Source: Leishmania infantum JPCM5 (lineage: Eukaryota > Euglenozoa > Kinetoplastea > Trypanosomatida > Trypanosomatidae). From it: 64,000 nucleotides of DNA. Location: the NCBI RefSeq assembly GCF_000002875.2, contig NC_009402.2, forward strand, positions 67,001-131,000, in the 5' to 3' direction. A program made the position numbers and the translations under genes. A model generated the notes under the pieces. It made no database searches. It was not told the DNA's origin and saw nothing but the letters and a program-made list of their open reading frames with translations. Below, piece after piece: positions 36,527 to 47,077 of the stretch (position 1 is the stretch's first letter; each line of letters opens with the position of its first letter).

Positions 36527-37663
36527 TGTGTGTGCAATCACAGGCGAACGTGGGATAGTGCAAAGTGGTGAAAACAGTAGCAGCAAGGGCTACAACGCAC
36601 GTGCGCAAGCAAGCACACGCACTCGTTACGTGCTTGGGGCAAGACAGAAAGGGGAGAGAGGTAACCAAAAACAGAATAAGGGGAATAAAAAAAAAACACA
36701 GGCAGACGAGTTTGACCAGTAGAAACGAGCCTCCTCTTCTACTTGCCAGCCAGCCTCCCCCCCCATCCCAGACATACACACACACGCGTACGCGCACACA
36801 GATGCACGCAGCGAGAGAGCGAATACGTGCGCACGTGTAGGCAACACGACGGAGAGAAGTTCGGGGAAGAGAGATGGAAGGAGGGAGCCGCAACGAAGGA
36901 GAGATGAAAGCGTCGGTGAGCAAAGAAGGGCAATACCGATAGTCGGGTGCGACGCTTCGCGCGCAAGTTGAAAGAATAGGAGGCGGTCTTCGACGCAGCA
37001 TCAGAGAGCCGAAGGCGAAGCGCACTCTCGTCCCCATCACGCGCGCGGCCACATGTAATGCGCGGCTGCGTGCGAGTATTCTTGTCGCTACCCATGAGGT
37101 CAGTTCGCCACTCTATTCGGACCGAAAAAAGGGAGCCCAGCTTAGTCCGCTGACGGCGTTCGCCACAACCCTGTTCGTCCCCTGCGCTCATCGTCGATGC
37201 CTGTGGTCTACACATGTGTGTCTTTGTTTCGTCTTTTCTTTGTCTCGCTGCTTAGCACATCACCGTAACAAAACACAAGAAAAATACGAAAGAACGGGGG
37301 AGTGAGCGAGTGGAGCGTGCATACGCACGCGCGCGCACACACTCAGAGACGCACAGGCATAGACAGAGATAGAAAAACACGAATAATGTAGAAGGAGGGA
37401 GAGGGAGGGGATTCGCAAAAAAACGCACACAGACACACCGACACACACATGACGACGCACATGCACGTATCGGCTTTGCCTTTGTCCTTGTGCGGCCAGC
37501 GAGAGACAAGCAGGGTAGCTTGAGGCGCAGGTAGCACAAGTGCGATGGAGGCGTGAGCGATATGAATCACTCACGCACACGTGTACGCGCGTGCGTCTGT
37601 TCGTGTGTATGTTTTCGCGTTTTGCTCTTCTTGCTTCTCTTGACTTCGTTCTTCCTCCTCCGC

Positions 37664-38719
37664 TCACATGTACTCGAGCGAGTAGCCGAACACGGCCTTG
37701 ATAGCCTCGAAGAAGTTTGCCCTCCACCCCTCCTGCACACTTTGCAGCTCACCAGCAGGAATGCCGGACTGAGTGAACTCCAGCGTCGTCACGCCAGGTT
37801 CCTCCTTCACCAGCTGCAGCACCACCAAGCTGTGCACGCCGACAGGCCAGCTGCCAAGACGCCACTGCTTCTTGATCAGGGTCAAGGGCTGCACATCCAC
37901 GTAGTAGCCGCTGATGACACCGCCGAGAAAGCTGAACTGGCCACCGGCCTTCACGTCCATGGTGGCGGGGCTCCGCGTGTACACGCTGGCCTTGCTCGGG
38001 TCCGTCAGGGCTGCGTACAGCTCCGCCACTGGCGCGCCCCAGCGCATCTTCCATGAGAAGGACGTGCTCTCATTGCTGCTGCTGCTCGACTTGGACTGCG
38101 CCGTAGACTTCTTCCCAACCGCCGCGGTGTTGGAGCCCGGGGAGGTGGACGCGGACGCCGACGATGGTGGCGGCGGTGGGGGCAAGGCGGCACCGCTCTT
38201 CAGCTGCTTGCCGATCTGATACTCGGTGAAGAGGGCATCGAAGAAGGTGGCGATCTCCTGCCGCACCGTAGCGCGGCCCGCCACCTGCACCACCGACTGA
38301 AGCTGCTGCGAAGCGGCGTCGTTATCCTGACATGTGACCGCAATGTCGTAGTCGTTTCTGAACTCGTCGTGGTCGACCTCGGCCACCTCCATCTTGCCCC
38401 GAACCACCTGATCCGTGTCGGCCATCTTGCCCACCCACTTCAGCGTCATCTTTAGCTCGAAGTAGCACATCATCTTCCCTTTGCGCTGCGCCACCGTGAC
38501 GTCGCCAGATATGTCGCTCACCTCCTCAATCTTGAGGTACTCGACGCTCTTCCCCATATCTTCCGGGACCGGGATCGCATGCTCGGCAAAGATGCTCTTG
38601 AGCTTGCTGTGCGTGTGTTGAGAAAGGTCGCGCTCCTCCCAGTGCCACGAGTTCACGTTGGCACCATCTGTGCGCTCGCTGACAATCCAGCGCGGATCGC
38701 CCTCACCGACCTTGGCCAT
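37664..38719 (-). CDS. AHA1: Activator of Hsp90 ATPase (AHA1 co-chaperone)
   Basis: Predicted 351-residue cytosolic co-chaperone that binds Hsp90 (HSP83 in Leishmania) and stimulates its ATPase. The N-terminal Aha1_N domain carries the family hallmark NVNSWHWEERD at residues 21-31 and the block YDIAVTC in the middle. A Ser/Ala/Pro-rich linker of about 40 residues, with poly-Pro and poly-Ser, follows. The C-terminal AHSA1 (START-like) domain begins near FSWKMRWGAPVAELYAALTD and ends with the stop after SLEYM. Length matches yeast Aha1 at about 350 residues. An ATG at 38800 is open in frame, but I prefer 38719. It gives the standard N-terminus, and a C/T tract ending in CCCAG places a splice acceptor at 38747-38746, downstream of the longer start. 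It sits between the one-RRM gene and GLF. Confidence 0.96.
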   Translation of the reverse strand: MAKVGEGDPRWIVSERTDGANVNSWHWEERDLSQHTHSKLKSIFAEHAIPVPEDMGKSVEYLKIEEVSDISGDVTVAQRKGKMMCYFELKMTLKWVGKMADTDQVVRGKMEVAEVDHDEFRNDYDIAVTCQDNDAASQQLQSVVQVAGRATVRQEIATFFDALFTEYQIGKQLKSGAALPPPPPPSSASASTSPGSNTAAVGKKSTAQSKSSSSSNESTSFSWKMRWGAPVAELYAALTDPSKASVYTRSPATMDVKAGGQFSFLGGVISGYYVDVQPLTLIKKQWRLGSWPVGVHSLVVLQLVKEEPGVTTLEFTQSGIPAGELQSVQEGWRANFFEAIKAVFGYSLEYM

Positions 38720-38745
38720 TACGTCAGAGGTGCCTCTGTTATTTT

Positions 38746-38772
38746 CTGGGCGAGGGGGAGGGAGGGGGGTAG
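38746..38772 (-). promoter_or_regulatory. Candidate trans-splice acceptor for AHA1
   Basis: The minus strand reads a dense C/T tract ending in CGCCCAG, with the AG at 38747-38746, only 27 bases before the preferred ATG at 38719. If used, the in-frame ATG at 38800 would not be in the mRNA. Confidence 0.5.
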
Positions 38773-38799
38773 CTGTCAGCTGGAGGTTGCGAGATGTCA

Positions 38800-40563
38800 C
38801 TTCCTCTTGTCAAGTTCACGACTGGAAAGAGGCAAGGACGGTGCGGTGATGGTGGTGACAGGCAGCTGCTGACCTTATGAATTTCAAGGGCAGCGGCAGC
38901 AACAAGAAACACACACGCACACAGACAGACACAGAGACAACGAGGCAGCCAGCGACACACTGATGGCGCACCCGCTACGGCAGCACACACACACGCACAG
39001 AGTACTATCAAAGGAAAACAAAAACAGAACGAGTACGCTGAAAGTTTATCGCCCACAAAACGATCGCGTTGAGAAGTTGCGAGAAGATCCTTGTGTTGCG
39101 TTGGCCGTTGTGTGCAGCATGAGAGAAGGCGACGCGCCGAAGCGCACGCGCGCGTCGAGCGAGAGGTGATGAGAGGACAGCGAGCAAATAAAGTGCACGA
39201 TAGCCCACGACATGGGCAGCTTGAGGCATGCGCACGCATCACCCCGCGAACGTGAGAGGCGCGAAAGAGGGGGATATGGAGGGAGACGCGACGCATGCGC
39301 GACATCATTCCTCTTAACAGTGAAGGCGTGAGCTGCCGTGGGTGGTCATGAGGTGCGCTCGACAGCAGACGGCACAGCCCCATCCTTAAATATCCCACAC
39401 CCTCGAGCGAAAGCAAGACCGATACAGCGATCTGACGGCGTCCCTGCGGTTCCCCACCCCGGCACCACAGATGGGATCTGAGATGCAGCAAAGGGTCGAC
39501 CGCACAGCGCACACGTCGCACGGGGCAGTGCCCTTTATTATTATTAGTGCGCACGTCATGGGCTTCCTCGTCTTTCAGCAGTGAGTTCTTTACGGCGTGG
39601 CGGGGTGTCGCTCGTTTTTTTTCTTTTTGCTGCTCTTATGCAGGACGTCATCGGACCCGTGCTTGACGAAAAAAAAAATAAAGGAGGAGAGTGTGTGTCT
39701 GTGTGCGTGTGTGGGGAGAGGGAGGGGGAGGGAGGGAGGATGTGTGAGGGTGTGGAAGGTTTAGGGGCTAAGGGAGAACGAAGCAAACTCACCACGGTCT
39801 TAATAATAAAGTCAGCTCGAAAAGAAAGCATGGAAAGAAAGCGTATGCAGGCACGCCCACAGCCATCGCCATCGGATCGCATCCTGTGACCCATGCTGCT
39901 CCCGCGCACATACCGATACATACACGCAAAGCACCTACGCAACGAGAGAGACACATATAAAGACGTAAGCAACCACTGCCGCAAGCATAACTCCCACCAC
40001 CCCCACCCTCCATCGCCTCCCACGCTCACACCACACGCAACCGAGCACACGCGTAGACTTGCCCGCGTCAGTGCATCTGCCGCACCGCGACGGTGGAATC
40101 GGAGCCAAAAGACACAAAGAAAAGCACAACCAGAACAGCAACAGCCGACACGTTACCCGCCATGGGTAACTGTTATGTCAAAAAGCACATGCAGCCAAGC
40201 ACGTCTTTACAGCCTTCCACGCCCCGCCCTCGGCCGCGCTGACGGTCTCCACGCGGCCTCAGCACAACCCCCTGACGCCACGGAAAGCGCAGGGAGCGGT
40301 GGAGGAGACATCAGCAGGTATTATCGAGACAAGCCCTACGAGGCCAGGACTCGGCTGGAGCGGGAAACACAGCGCAAACAACAGCGAAAAAAAACGGCGA
40401 ATCAAACAAGAAAGAGTTCCTTCTGGTGCGGGTGTTGCTATCACAGCCAGCGCCAGCAGCATCCACGCCCGAGCACACAAAGGTGTGCCTCTATGCGCAT
40501 ATTCCCGGGGCGCACCCCTCTCACACACACGCACAGTATGCTGCCCACCTGCAGCTTTATCAG
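38800..40563. other. Spacer between the one-RRM gene and AHA1
   Basis: No gene supported. It includes a purine-rich plus-strand tract at 39690-39760 and a more complex patch at 39300-39540. It should hold the 3' UTR of the one-RRM gene and the 5' region of AHA1. Confidence 0.5.
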
Positions 40564-41793
40564 TTACTTGGACGATTCCTTTTTCGACCTCTTCGCCGGC
40601 TTTTTGTCCTCATCATCGTCGGAGGCAGAGCTGTCAGCGCTGCGCTCGGCATCACCGCCAGCCGTCGACTGCGCCTTCTTCTCCTGCAGCTTTCGCTCGT
40701 ACTTCTCCGCGTCCTTTCGGACCACTTCGAAAAACTGCTCCCGTTGCTTCTCCCGCAGCTTTAGCGTTTCCGCCGCCGGTGGAGGGTTTATGAAGCCGCC
40801 GCGGTTCTGGTCCGCCGCACCAGGTCCGCTAATCGACGCTGCACCGCCGCCTAGGCCGTACGGTTGCTGTTGGCCCGCTTGCATCGGCACCTGCGGCTGC
40901 TGCCTGAGAGGCGGCCCACACATTTTGGGCGGGTACATGCCAGGCCCGTTTATTGGCATATCACCCCACTGCTGCGGCTGCGGCTGGCGTGGCGGCATCA
41001 TCCCGTAACCGCCACTCATCGGGTCCATCATGCTGGGCCCCATGTTGATGTGAATCCCTTGGGGGGCACCACCACCCATCATGGGCGCGCCGGCGCCGGG
41101 GGCGGCGTTGCCAGTGTTCGGGTTTGGCATGAACGCAGCAGCATCGCCCATCACATTGCCGCTATTGTGCATTGTGGGCAGCGGCAGCGATGACTGCATG
41201 GCGCTGCTGCCCATTACTCCCATCTGCAGCTGCTGCGCCGACGCCGGCGTACTACTGTCGCTGTTCGTGCTGCTCCCGTTGACTGCGTTGCCGCTGTTGC
41301 CGTGACCGAGACAGGTAATGAGCAGCTGCTGCTGCGCCGGTGAGAGCTGCCGCGGGTCCATCTTGCCCTCCTGAAGGAACTGGAGGAGCAATCGTGCCTC
41401 CATCTGCTGCTGCGGCGAGAGACCGTTGACGCTCATCATCATTCCGCCATCGTTGTTGTAGTGGCGGTTGCCGCCCATGCGCGAGTGGCCACCGCCGGCG
41501 CCGTTACCGGTCGCATAACCTTCAGGTTTGTTCACGTTGCCCTTGCTCACGCCGACCTTCAGCTTGCGGCCGACGAGGGTGAAGCCGTTGTACTTCATGG
41601 CGCGAGCGCGGTCATCCTCCGTAGCGAAGTCAATAAACCCAAAGCGGTACGGGTCGCCCTCACGCCCATTCAGGGAGCAGTCGATGATCGTGCCGCACTG
41701 GCAGAACACCTGCTTCAGCATATCGATCGTGACGGAGCGGTCAATGTTGCCGATGTAACACCCGAAGCGGGTCTGCATGGGCGTGCCTGACAT
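40564..41793 (-). CDS. Single-RRM RNA-binding protein with Gln/Met/Pro/Gly-rich region
   Basis: Predicted 409-residue protein with one N-terminal RRM: RNP2 CYIGNI at residues 12-17 and RNP1 RFGFIDFA at 50-57. After a Gly/Asn/Met-rich stretch there is a helical segment with LSPQQQMEARLLLQFLQEGK and a repeat-like LSPAQQQLLI, loosely resembling the hinge or C-terminal helices of cleavage-factor proteins. The middle (about 180-340) is low complexity, rich in Pro, Met, Gly, Gln and Asn, and likely disordered. The last ~60 residues are charged, predicted coiled-coil followed by Ser/Asp then Lys-rich sequence that could act as a nuclear signal. This suggests a nuclear RNA-processing role, but the precise family member is not recognised. 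The start is 201 bases after a clean splice-acceptor candidate. Confidence 0.92.
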   Translation of the reverse strand: MSGTPMQTRFGCYIGNIDRSVTIDMLKQVFCQCGTIIDCSLNGREGDPYRFGFIDFATEDDRARAMKYNGFTLVGRKLKVGVSKGNVNKPEGYATGNGAGGGHSRMGGNRHYNNDGGMMMSVNGLSPQQQMEARLLLQFLQEGKMDPRQLSPAQQQLLITCLGHGNSGNAVNGSSTNSDSSTPASAQQLQMGVMGSSAMQSSLPLPTMHNSGNVMGDAAAFMPNPNTGNAAPGAGAPMMGGGAPQGIHINMGPSMMDPMSGGYGMMPPRQPQPQQWGDMPINGPGMYPPKMCGPPLRQQPQVPMQAGQQQPYGLGGGAASISGPGAADQNRGGFINPPPAAETLKLREKQREQFFEVVRKDAEKYERKLQEKKAQSTAGGDAERSADSSASDDDEDKKPAKRSKKESSK

Positions 41794-41911
41794 GGTGCCG
41801 GCCAGGGTATGCGGATGATTGTGCGCGTGCAGACGAGTGTGTCGGAGAGACGCTGAGCGTAGGCGTTGATCGAGTGACCAAGAGTCAAAGTGCGCAGAGA
41901 CGAATGTGTGC

Positions 41912-41912
<1 letters not shown>

Positions 41913-41943
<31 letters not shown>
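41913..41943. repeat. GT microsatellite upstream of the one-RRM gene
   Basis: About fifteen uninterrupted GT units inside the predicted 5' UTR between the splice-acceptor candidate and the ATG at 41793. As CA on the mRNA strand it would be transcribed. Confidence 0.85.
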
Positions 41944-41946
<3 letters not shown>

Positions 41947-41993
41947 CGTGAAAGGGATGCTGCAGGGGGAGGGGTCGATTCTCTACGCGTCAG

Positions 41994-42165
41994 CTGAGTA
42001 CCGCAAGAGCAGGAGGAGTCGCAACACCCGCAGCAAGGCGAAGGGGCGCAGCAGCAGAGTCGATAGAGAGCGAATAGCGCAGAAACGGAAATGCCACAAT
42101 TATAAGCAAAAAGGTGTAGGGAAAGCGAGGGGAGAGAGAGAAGGAGGGAGAGGCGAGATGTGCGA
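41994..42165 (-). promoter_or_regulatory. Candidate trans-splice acceptor for the one-RRM gene
   Basis: On the minus strand a strong C/T tract at about 42165-42117 is followed by more than 120 bases with no AG dinucleotide until ACTCAG, whose AG is at 41995-41994. An AG-free stretch of this length between tract and acceptor is a good predictor of trypanosomatid spliced-leader addition. It would give a 5' UTR of about 200 bases. Confidence 0.5.
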
Positions 42166-42169
42166 AAAA

Positions 42170-44205
42170 CCCCTGCGCACCCAATGGCACGGCTTGAACA
42201 AAGTGGAGTTGATGAAGTCGACTAGGCGTGCCACGCGTCTGTTCTCTGTGCGCATGTATCCAGGGTGTCTGTGTGTGGGTGGGTGGATGGTAGAGAAAGA
42301 GAGAGAGAGACGAAGAAGAAGCAGGGAAAGGCGCGCACGAGTCCAACTCACTCGCGCAGCCGCTTCCGCGGGATCTCTGTGTTGGCTGTAGCTACCACAG
42401 AATCTGCACGGACGGACGCAAAGTGATGGCACGCACAAGAGAGAAAGAGGGTGCGCAAGGACAGCAAGATGGCAGGCAGGTAGCTGTGGCAGCGCGTGCA
42501 TGTCTTTCGCGAGGCGCAGCCGTGGCAAGGAGTCACGCTGTGAGCCTCTTGGCAGAGAGGGAGCGTGTGTGTGACGCGCAGCACACCGACTGCTCGAGCG
42601 AGAGTAAGAGAGGTGGCAGGAGGAAGGGGCGGAGGAAGAAGATGAGGCGATGGCAGTACTTGCCTTCATCAAGTGGCCCTGAGCGCTACACACGCAGTCC
42701 TTGTATGCCGAGGCGTGGTGAAGCGAGCGGACAAATAGAGAGGCCCCCACGCACGCATATACACACCTACACCAAGAGTACAAGGGCGCGGGAGAGGACC
42801 CCGCAGCTCCCTCGGTAAGCAAAGGGCATGTGCATGCCATCTCGCATTCGGTGCGGGTGGTGCAAGGAGGGGGAGCCTCAAATTCACGGGCCAAGTCAAG
42901 GTCGCCTGGATTGCGCCGGTACCACAGCATGTCACACGGCATTCCAGCGCCCGCCGGGCCGCCCCAAAATCACCACGCTCCCCCAGCTCTCACTCACATC
43001 GCCGCCCCTCCCTCTTTTGTTACCGCCCCTCTCTCGCTCTCTCCTCGCCTGGCACAGTGATAAGCTCCTCCTCTCTCGCGCGCGCTCTCTCGCTCTCCCA
43101 GACGTGGACCCAACACGCCTCCACCGCAACGCATGCTCTCTTCAGCACGCCGATGCTCAGAGCCCCGCCTGTTATGTCATCTTTCCGTGTAGGTTTATCT
43201 GCATGCAAGCGCAAGTGGCACGTGTGTTAGCAACCATTAACAATCGACAGGCGTCCGACATGTGTGCGATGTACGTGACGGGGTGTAGGGTCAACGCGGG
43301 AGAGACACGCTAGCACAGGCATACACACACACGCAGTCACAGTGCACGCACAGAGAGAGAGCAGGCGCAGCCGAATTAGGATAGCTTTGGTCCCTCTGTC
43401 TTCTCTTTCGCCTCCGCCGCGTCCAACACCACCACCGGCACACCGGTAGATGACGCTATAGCTCAGCGATAAACACGCTCAGGGTAGAGCAGCTCCTGCT
43501 GAGATACGCGCCACTAAAACAGCCTCCCTCCTCTATCGCCTTCACACACATGGCCAAGCCTATTGAGCTCAGGCAGCCGCGACTTCATGACGGTGTTGGT
43601 GGTGGTGTCGGGTGGTGCACACGCGCTGTCTGTGCCGTGCAGACGATTATTCGTCGTTGTGGGAGTCGTATCCGTTATGAAACTTACTAGGCAGAGGACA
43701 AAGAAAGAGGGGATGCCGACACGGCCCACACAACACACAAACCCAAGCAAAGAAAACGGCGGAAGAAGAGGGGCAGAGCAGCGCCGCACATGTCCGTTCG
43801 CGTGGCCCCTTTCATCGTCGCGCCGCAAAGACGGCTTCCACCAAAGAACGACGAAAGCAGATTCGTCCGCGTATCCGAAACCGCCGATGGCATGCTGTTC
43901 GTCAACGGCACCTCAACGTGCCGACAAGGCACAGCAACAAGCGCTACAGCAATGTTTAGTAGGCCGGGTTGGTCACCCTCCACAGAGCCACACCCCAGGC
44001 CCATCCATACGGCGATAGGCCGGCGCGCCAGACATACAGCATGAAGAGCTGGAGCCGCTTCGCGCACTTACACATACACAATGGAGTGGGGAGGGGGGAG
44101 GGGGTATCATCACGCGTTGCATCGTAGCAACGTCCACCACAGCCTCCCCATTTCGCTTCTCTCTCCTTCCGCCTCCTTTCTGGCATCCTGTACAATCCAA
44201 CTGCT
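42170..44205. other. Spacer between the RPL7-like gene and the one-RRM gene
   Basis: No gene supported. It holds mixed low-complexity and ordinary sequence, with CT-rich plus-strand DNA at 42990-43110. It is the probable 3' UTR of the RPL7-like gene plus the upstream region of the one-RRM gene. Confidence 0.5.
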
Positions 44206-45102
44206 TTAGGCGGCCTTGCGCTTCACAGCCACCGTCGTGGACTTCTTCGCCGCAGCAGCAGTCTTGCGCTGCTTCTCGACCGTGATCTGCTGCAGCTGGT
44301 CTGATAGGTACGCGGCGAAGGAGTGCTTGTTGACGATCTCCAGCTTCTGGTGAACGGAACGGTGGCGCTCGATGAAGAGCTGGCGAGGCGGGTGGAAGTC
44401 AAAGGGCGCTATGTGGCGGAGAACTTCCTCTACGTGTTCGCCATGCGTGGCAATGGTCTCTACAAGATCTTCAATGCACAGCACGTTGTACTGGCCCAGT
44501 GCCTGCTCCAGCAGCAGGTTGCCGCTGATGAGCCGCTTCGTCTGCGTCTCCTCGTTGTACAAGGAGCCGCGGGTGCGAAGGAGCGACTCCACCTGAGCCC
44601 TGTCCGGCTGGCCAACAATCGAGAAGGGTGTCAACTGCTCAATGAGCTTCTCCGTGCGTGGCGTCAGGCTGATCAGGCGTGCCGAGTAGATCTTGAGAAG
44701 GCCCAGCTTTCTGAAGGCCGCCGCCACCTCCGGCGGGATCTGCGACCCCTTCGCGCGCACCACGAGCCGTACCGGGCTCTCACGCAGCCGCTTCTTCAGT
44801 TCCCCGAAATTCACATGGCGGCGGCGGCCCTCGACCTTCTCGCCGATCTTCTGGAACTTGCGTCCTTGATTCTCCTTGCGCTGCGCGTGCTTCAGGATCG
44901 TCTGAGCGGAGATAAACTTCTTCGTCGAAAGCTTGCGCTTGCGCTTCGCGTCTAACTTGTTCTTGTGGCGCTCACGGCGCTCCTGCAGCTTATCCTTACG
45001 CAGCACGCGATCAGCACGCAGCTGCTCAACGGACTTGCGCTGCAGAAGAATGGTCTCCTTCACGCGCTCGCCCGGCAGCCACTTCGGCGGGTTCTTTCCC
45101 AT
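44206..45102 (-). CDS. RPL7-like ribosome biogenesis protein (RLP7/RPL7L1 family)
   Basis: Predicted 298-residue protein of the large-subunit ribosomal protein L7/L30 superfamily. A very basic N-terminal ~100 residues (many Lys/Arg and RRERHKNKLDAKRKRK) precedes an L30-like fold with VRLVVRAKGSQIPPEV, the block LGLLKIYSARLISLTPRTEK, and the conserved NVLCIEDLVETI, which corresponds to the IICMEDLIHEI region of L7. It is longer and more divergent than cytosolic RPL7 of about 250 residues, and its C-terminus departs from L7, so I favour the nucleolar assembly paralogue RLP7 over the structural protein. RLP7 in yeast acts in pre-60S assembly and ITS2 processing. The start at 45102 follows a splice-acceptor candidate by 55 bases. 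The family is sure; the paralogue assignment is inference. Confidence 0.85.
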   Translation of the reverse strand: MGKNPPKWLPGERVKETILLQRKSVEQLRADRVLRKDKLQERRERHKNKLDAKRKRKLSTKKFISAQTILKHAQRKENQGRKFQKIGEKVEGRRRHVNFGELKKRLRESPVRLVVRAKGSQIPPEVAAAFRKLGLLKIYSARLISLTPRTEKLIEQLTPFSIVGQPDRAQVESLLRTRGSLYNEETQTKRLISGNLLLEQALGQYNVLCIEDLVETIATHGEHVEEVLRHIAPFDFHPPRQLFIERHRSVHQKLEIVNKHSFAAYLSDQLQQITVEKQRKTAAAAKKSTTVAVKRKAA

Positions 45103-45156
45103 GATGGCCGTGAAAGGGAAAAGAGTTGGTGAGTGCTCCTACGTGCGTGGAAAGGG

Positions 45157-45202
45157 CTTGCGTGGACGCACAAAGAAACGATAAAGGAAGAGGAGAAGCG
45201 GT
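45157..45202 (-). promoter_or_regulatory. Candidate trans-splice acceptor for the RPL7-like gene
   Basis: A C/T-rich minus-strand tract, CTTCTCCTCTTCCTTTATCG and following bases, is followed by CACGCAAG with its AG at 45158-45157, 55 bases before the ATG. Confidence 0.45.
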
Positions 45203-45209
45203 GCAGTGC

Positions 45210-47077
45210 AGGCGTCCGGGAGTAAGGCGGTGAGGGAGACGATACGAACTCGAGAAAGCGCGTGTCACGCCGGCGTGAGAGAGCGGTCGGAAGTGTTCTG
45301 CTCAGCTGGGGAAGGAGAGGCACCACGCACGGCAACCCAACAATGAAGCACCACCGAGACGTCGCCGTTCCCACGATGGGAGAGTAGTGAAAGATGCAGA
45401 CAACGAGAAGAGAGAGAGGGCAGCAATTGCTGTTGCACGCGTCGGAGGACGGAGTATGGACATAAAGAGAAACCTTCGCGCGCCGCGGTAGTCATAGCGC
45501 CAGCCACGCAGCGAGGGGGAGGGGGTAGACGGTGACTCGACACATCCAGCCTCCCCCCCCCAACACACACACTCTGCGACGTCCACGCGTGGAGGCACCG
45601 CCGGCCTTGCTATGGCCGCATTGTGTCTGTGAGCGCTGTCGTCGATGGCAAACAGCACGGAACGGGTGAGCGACCAGCCTGAGTTCTCCAGTGGTGTCCC
45701 GGCGTGGAAAACAGAACGCTCAGCCACCAAGTCACCAGACGCTCGCGTCCTTATCTCGTTCGGCTACTCTTTGGTTCGAAGAGACTGAGTCGCTGGGTTG
45801 TGCGCCGGATGCTGATACGACTGATACACCGTACACGGGTCTTGTGGCTGCGCCGCTGTGCCGCACCCTTGCGCGTGAATACGCCGCGCCCTCGTGTGAT
45901 AAGACGCCCTCACACCCTCGCCCCTCCCCTGACCACACCACGAACCCTCACCAAGATGTCAGGTAGACCGCTTCTTGTCTTCGCCGAGACAGAGGGAGAG
46001 GCACGCGGATAACGATAGCGAAAGCGTTAGCAGAAGTGGGCTCACGCATAGAGAGAGGGGGGAGCGGGTTAGAGGCGATCAAACACACACACAGCAACTC
46101 CTCCACACAAGAGTGATACGAAACTTTTCAATCAGATCGAGCGCAAGAGCACCAAGTGGAAAAAAAGAAAAGCGGAGGCGAAGGCTGAGCAGAAACGTGC
46201 ACCGACGGAGTTTGGCAGGGCACACCTGAGAGAAGGAGAGAGGGCGAGCACCGTAAGAAAGAGCGCGCAGCACGCTCCGGTAACAGAAAAACAGAATACA
46301 CACGCACACACCAAAGGGAATGCGTTGGAGAGGGTGTTGGCGACGGCAAGGCTCGTCCCGACGATGGGCTAGCATGCCTGCGAGAGAATGAGAGACAAAG
46401 AGAGCAGCAACGGGCACGGAGAGAAACGGTAGGCATGCAGGAGAGAAAGTCTGTGTAATGCAACGTGGGACCGAGCAGGCGAGAAGACGACCGGTAGTGG
46501 AGGTCGGTCCAGAGGGCGAGTAGGAAGGAGGGTTGCTGCACTGACACGCACACAGAGAAAGCGAGATATCGGCCTTCGAGGAAGGGAAAGAGGCGGCTCC
46601 CTTACCGCCCAACGGCGCGTGCAGTAGACAGCCACAAGGGCCACAAAGGAAACAAAAAGCTTTTCAAAACCCTACCATACAAGCGGCGCCCCATACGGGC
46701 GGAGGAGTGATGCTTGTAAAAACGGAGCCGGTGGCGACGACGTATCATGGACAAGCGCTCTCATTCTCCTCTGCCGTTGCCCGCTGTCCGATCCGTGAGA
46801 AAGGCAGCCGGCACGGCGCATGTGAAGAAAGGAAAGCATGCATGGGTATGAAAGAGGTCAAGGATGTCTGCGCACCCGTCTCGCTCACGGCGCGGCTCTG
46901 CTGCTGTTTTGCTAGGCGAATGGAAAGTGAGTGGAGAGAAGGAAGGGCTGGAGCAGCGGCAGCATCGTTGTCATGTCTTGCAGTGGTGCGAAGACGGGGG
47001 AGGGGGGAGCGAGCCAACGGCCAACAGTCGACACTAAATTCACACAACAGCTTCCTATGCCACACGAGCGTGTGGTA
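45210..47077. other. Spacer between the membrane-protein gene and the RPL7-like gene
   Basis: No gene supported. A patch at 45690-45970 has a gene-like 91-codon frame on the plus strand, opposite to the cluster, without motifs; the rest is purine-rich on the plus strand. Confidence 0.5.

Noticed and set aside
42828..43010. Possible further SIDER fragment near the one-RRM gene
   Set aside because: Only very short matches to the repeat, not in consistent order.
44323..44955. 210-codon plus-strand frame
   Set aside because: Shadow of the RPL7-like gene.
45765..45790. GGTTCGAAGA on the plus strand, B-box-like
   Set aside because: No T-arm pairing or upstream tRNA features.
46660..46680. AAACCCTACC resembling a telomeric unit
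   Set aside because: Single occurrence, no tandem TTAGGG repeats anywhere in the window.
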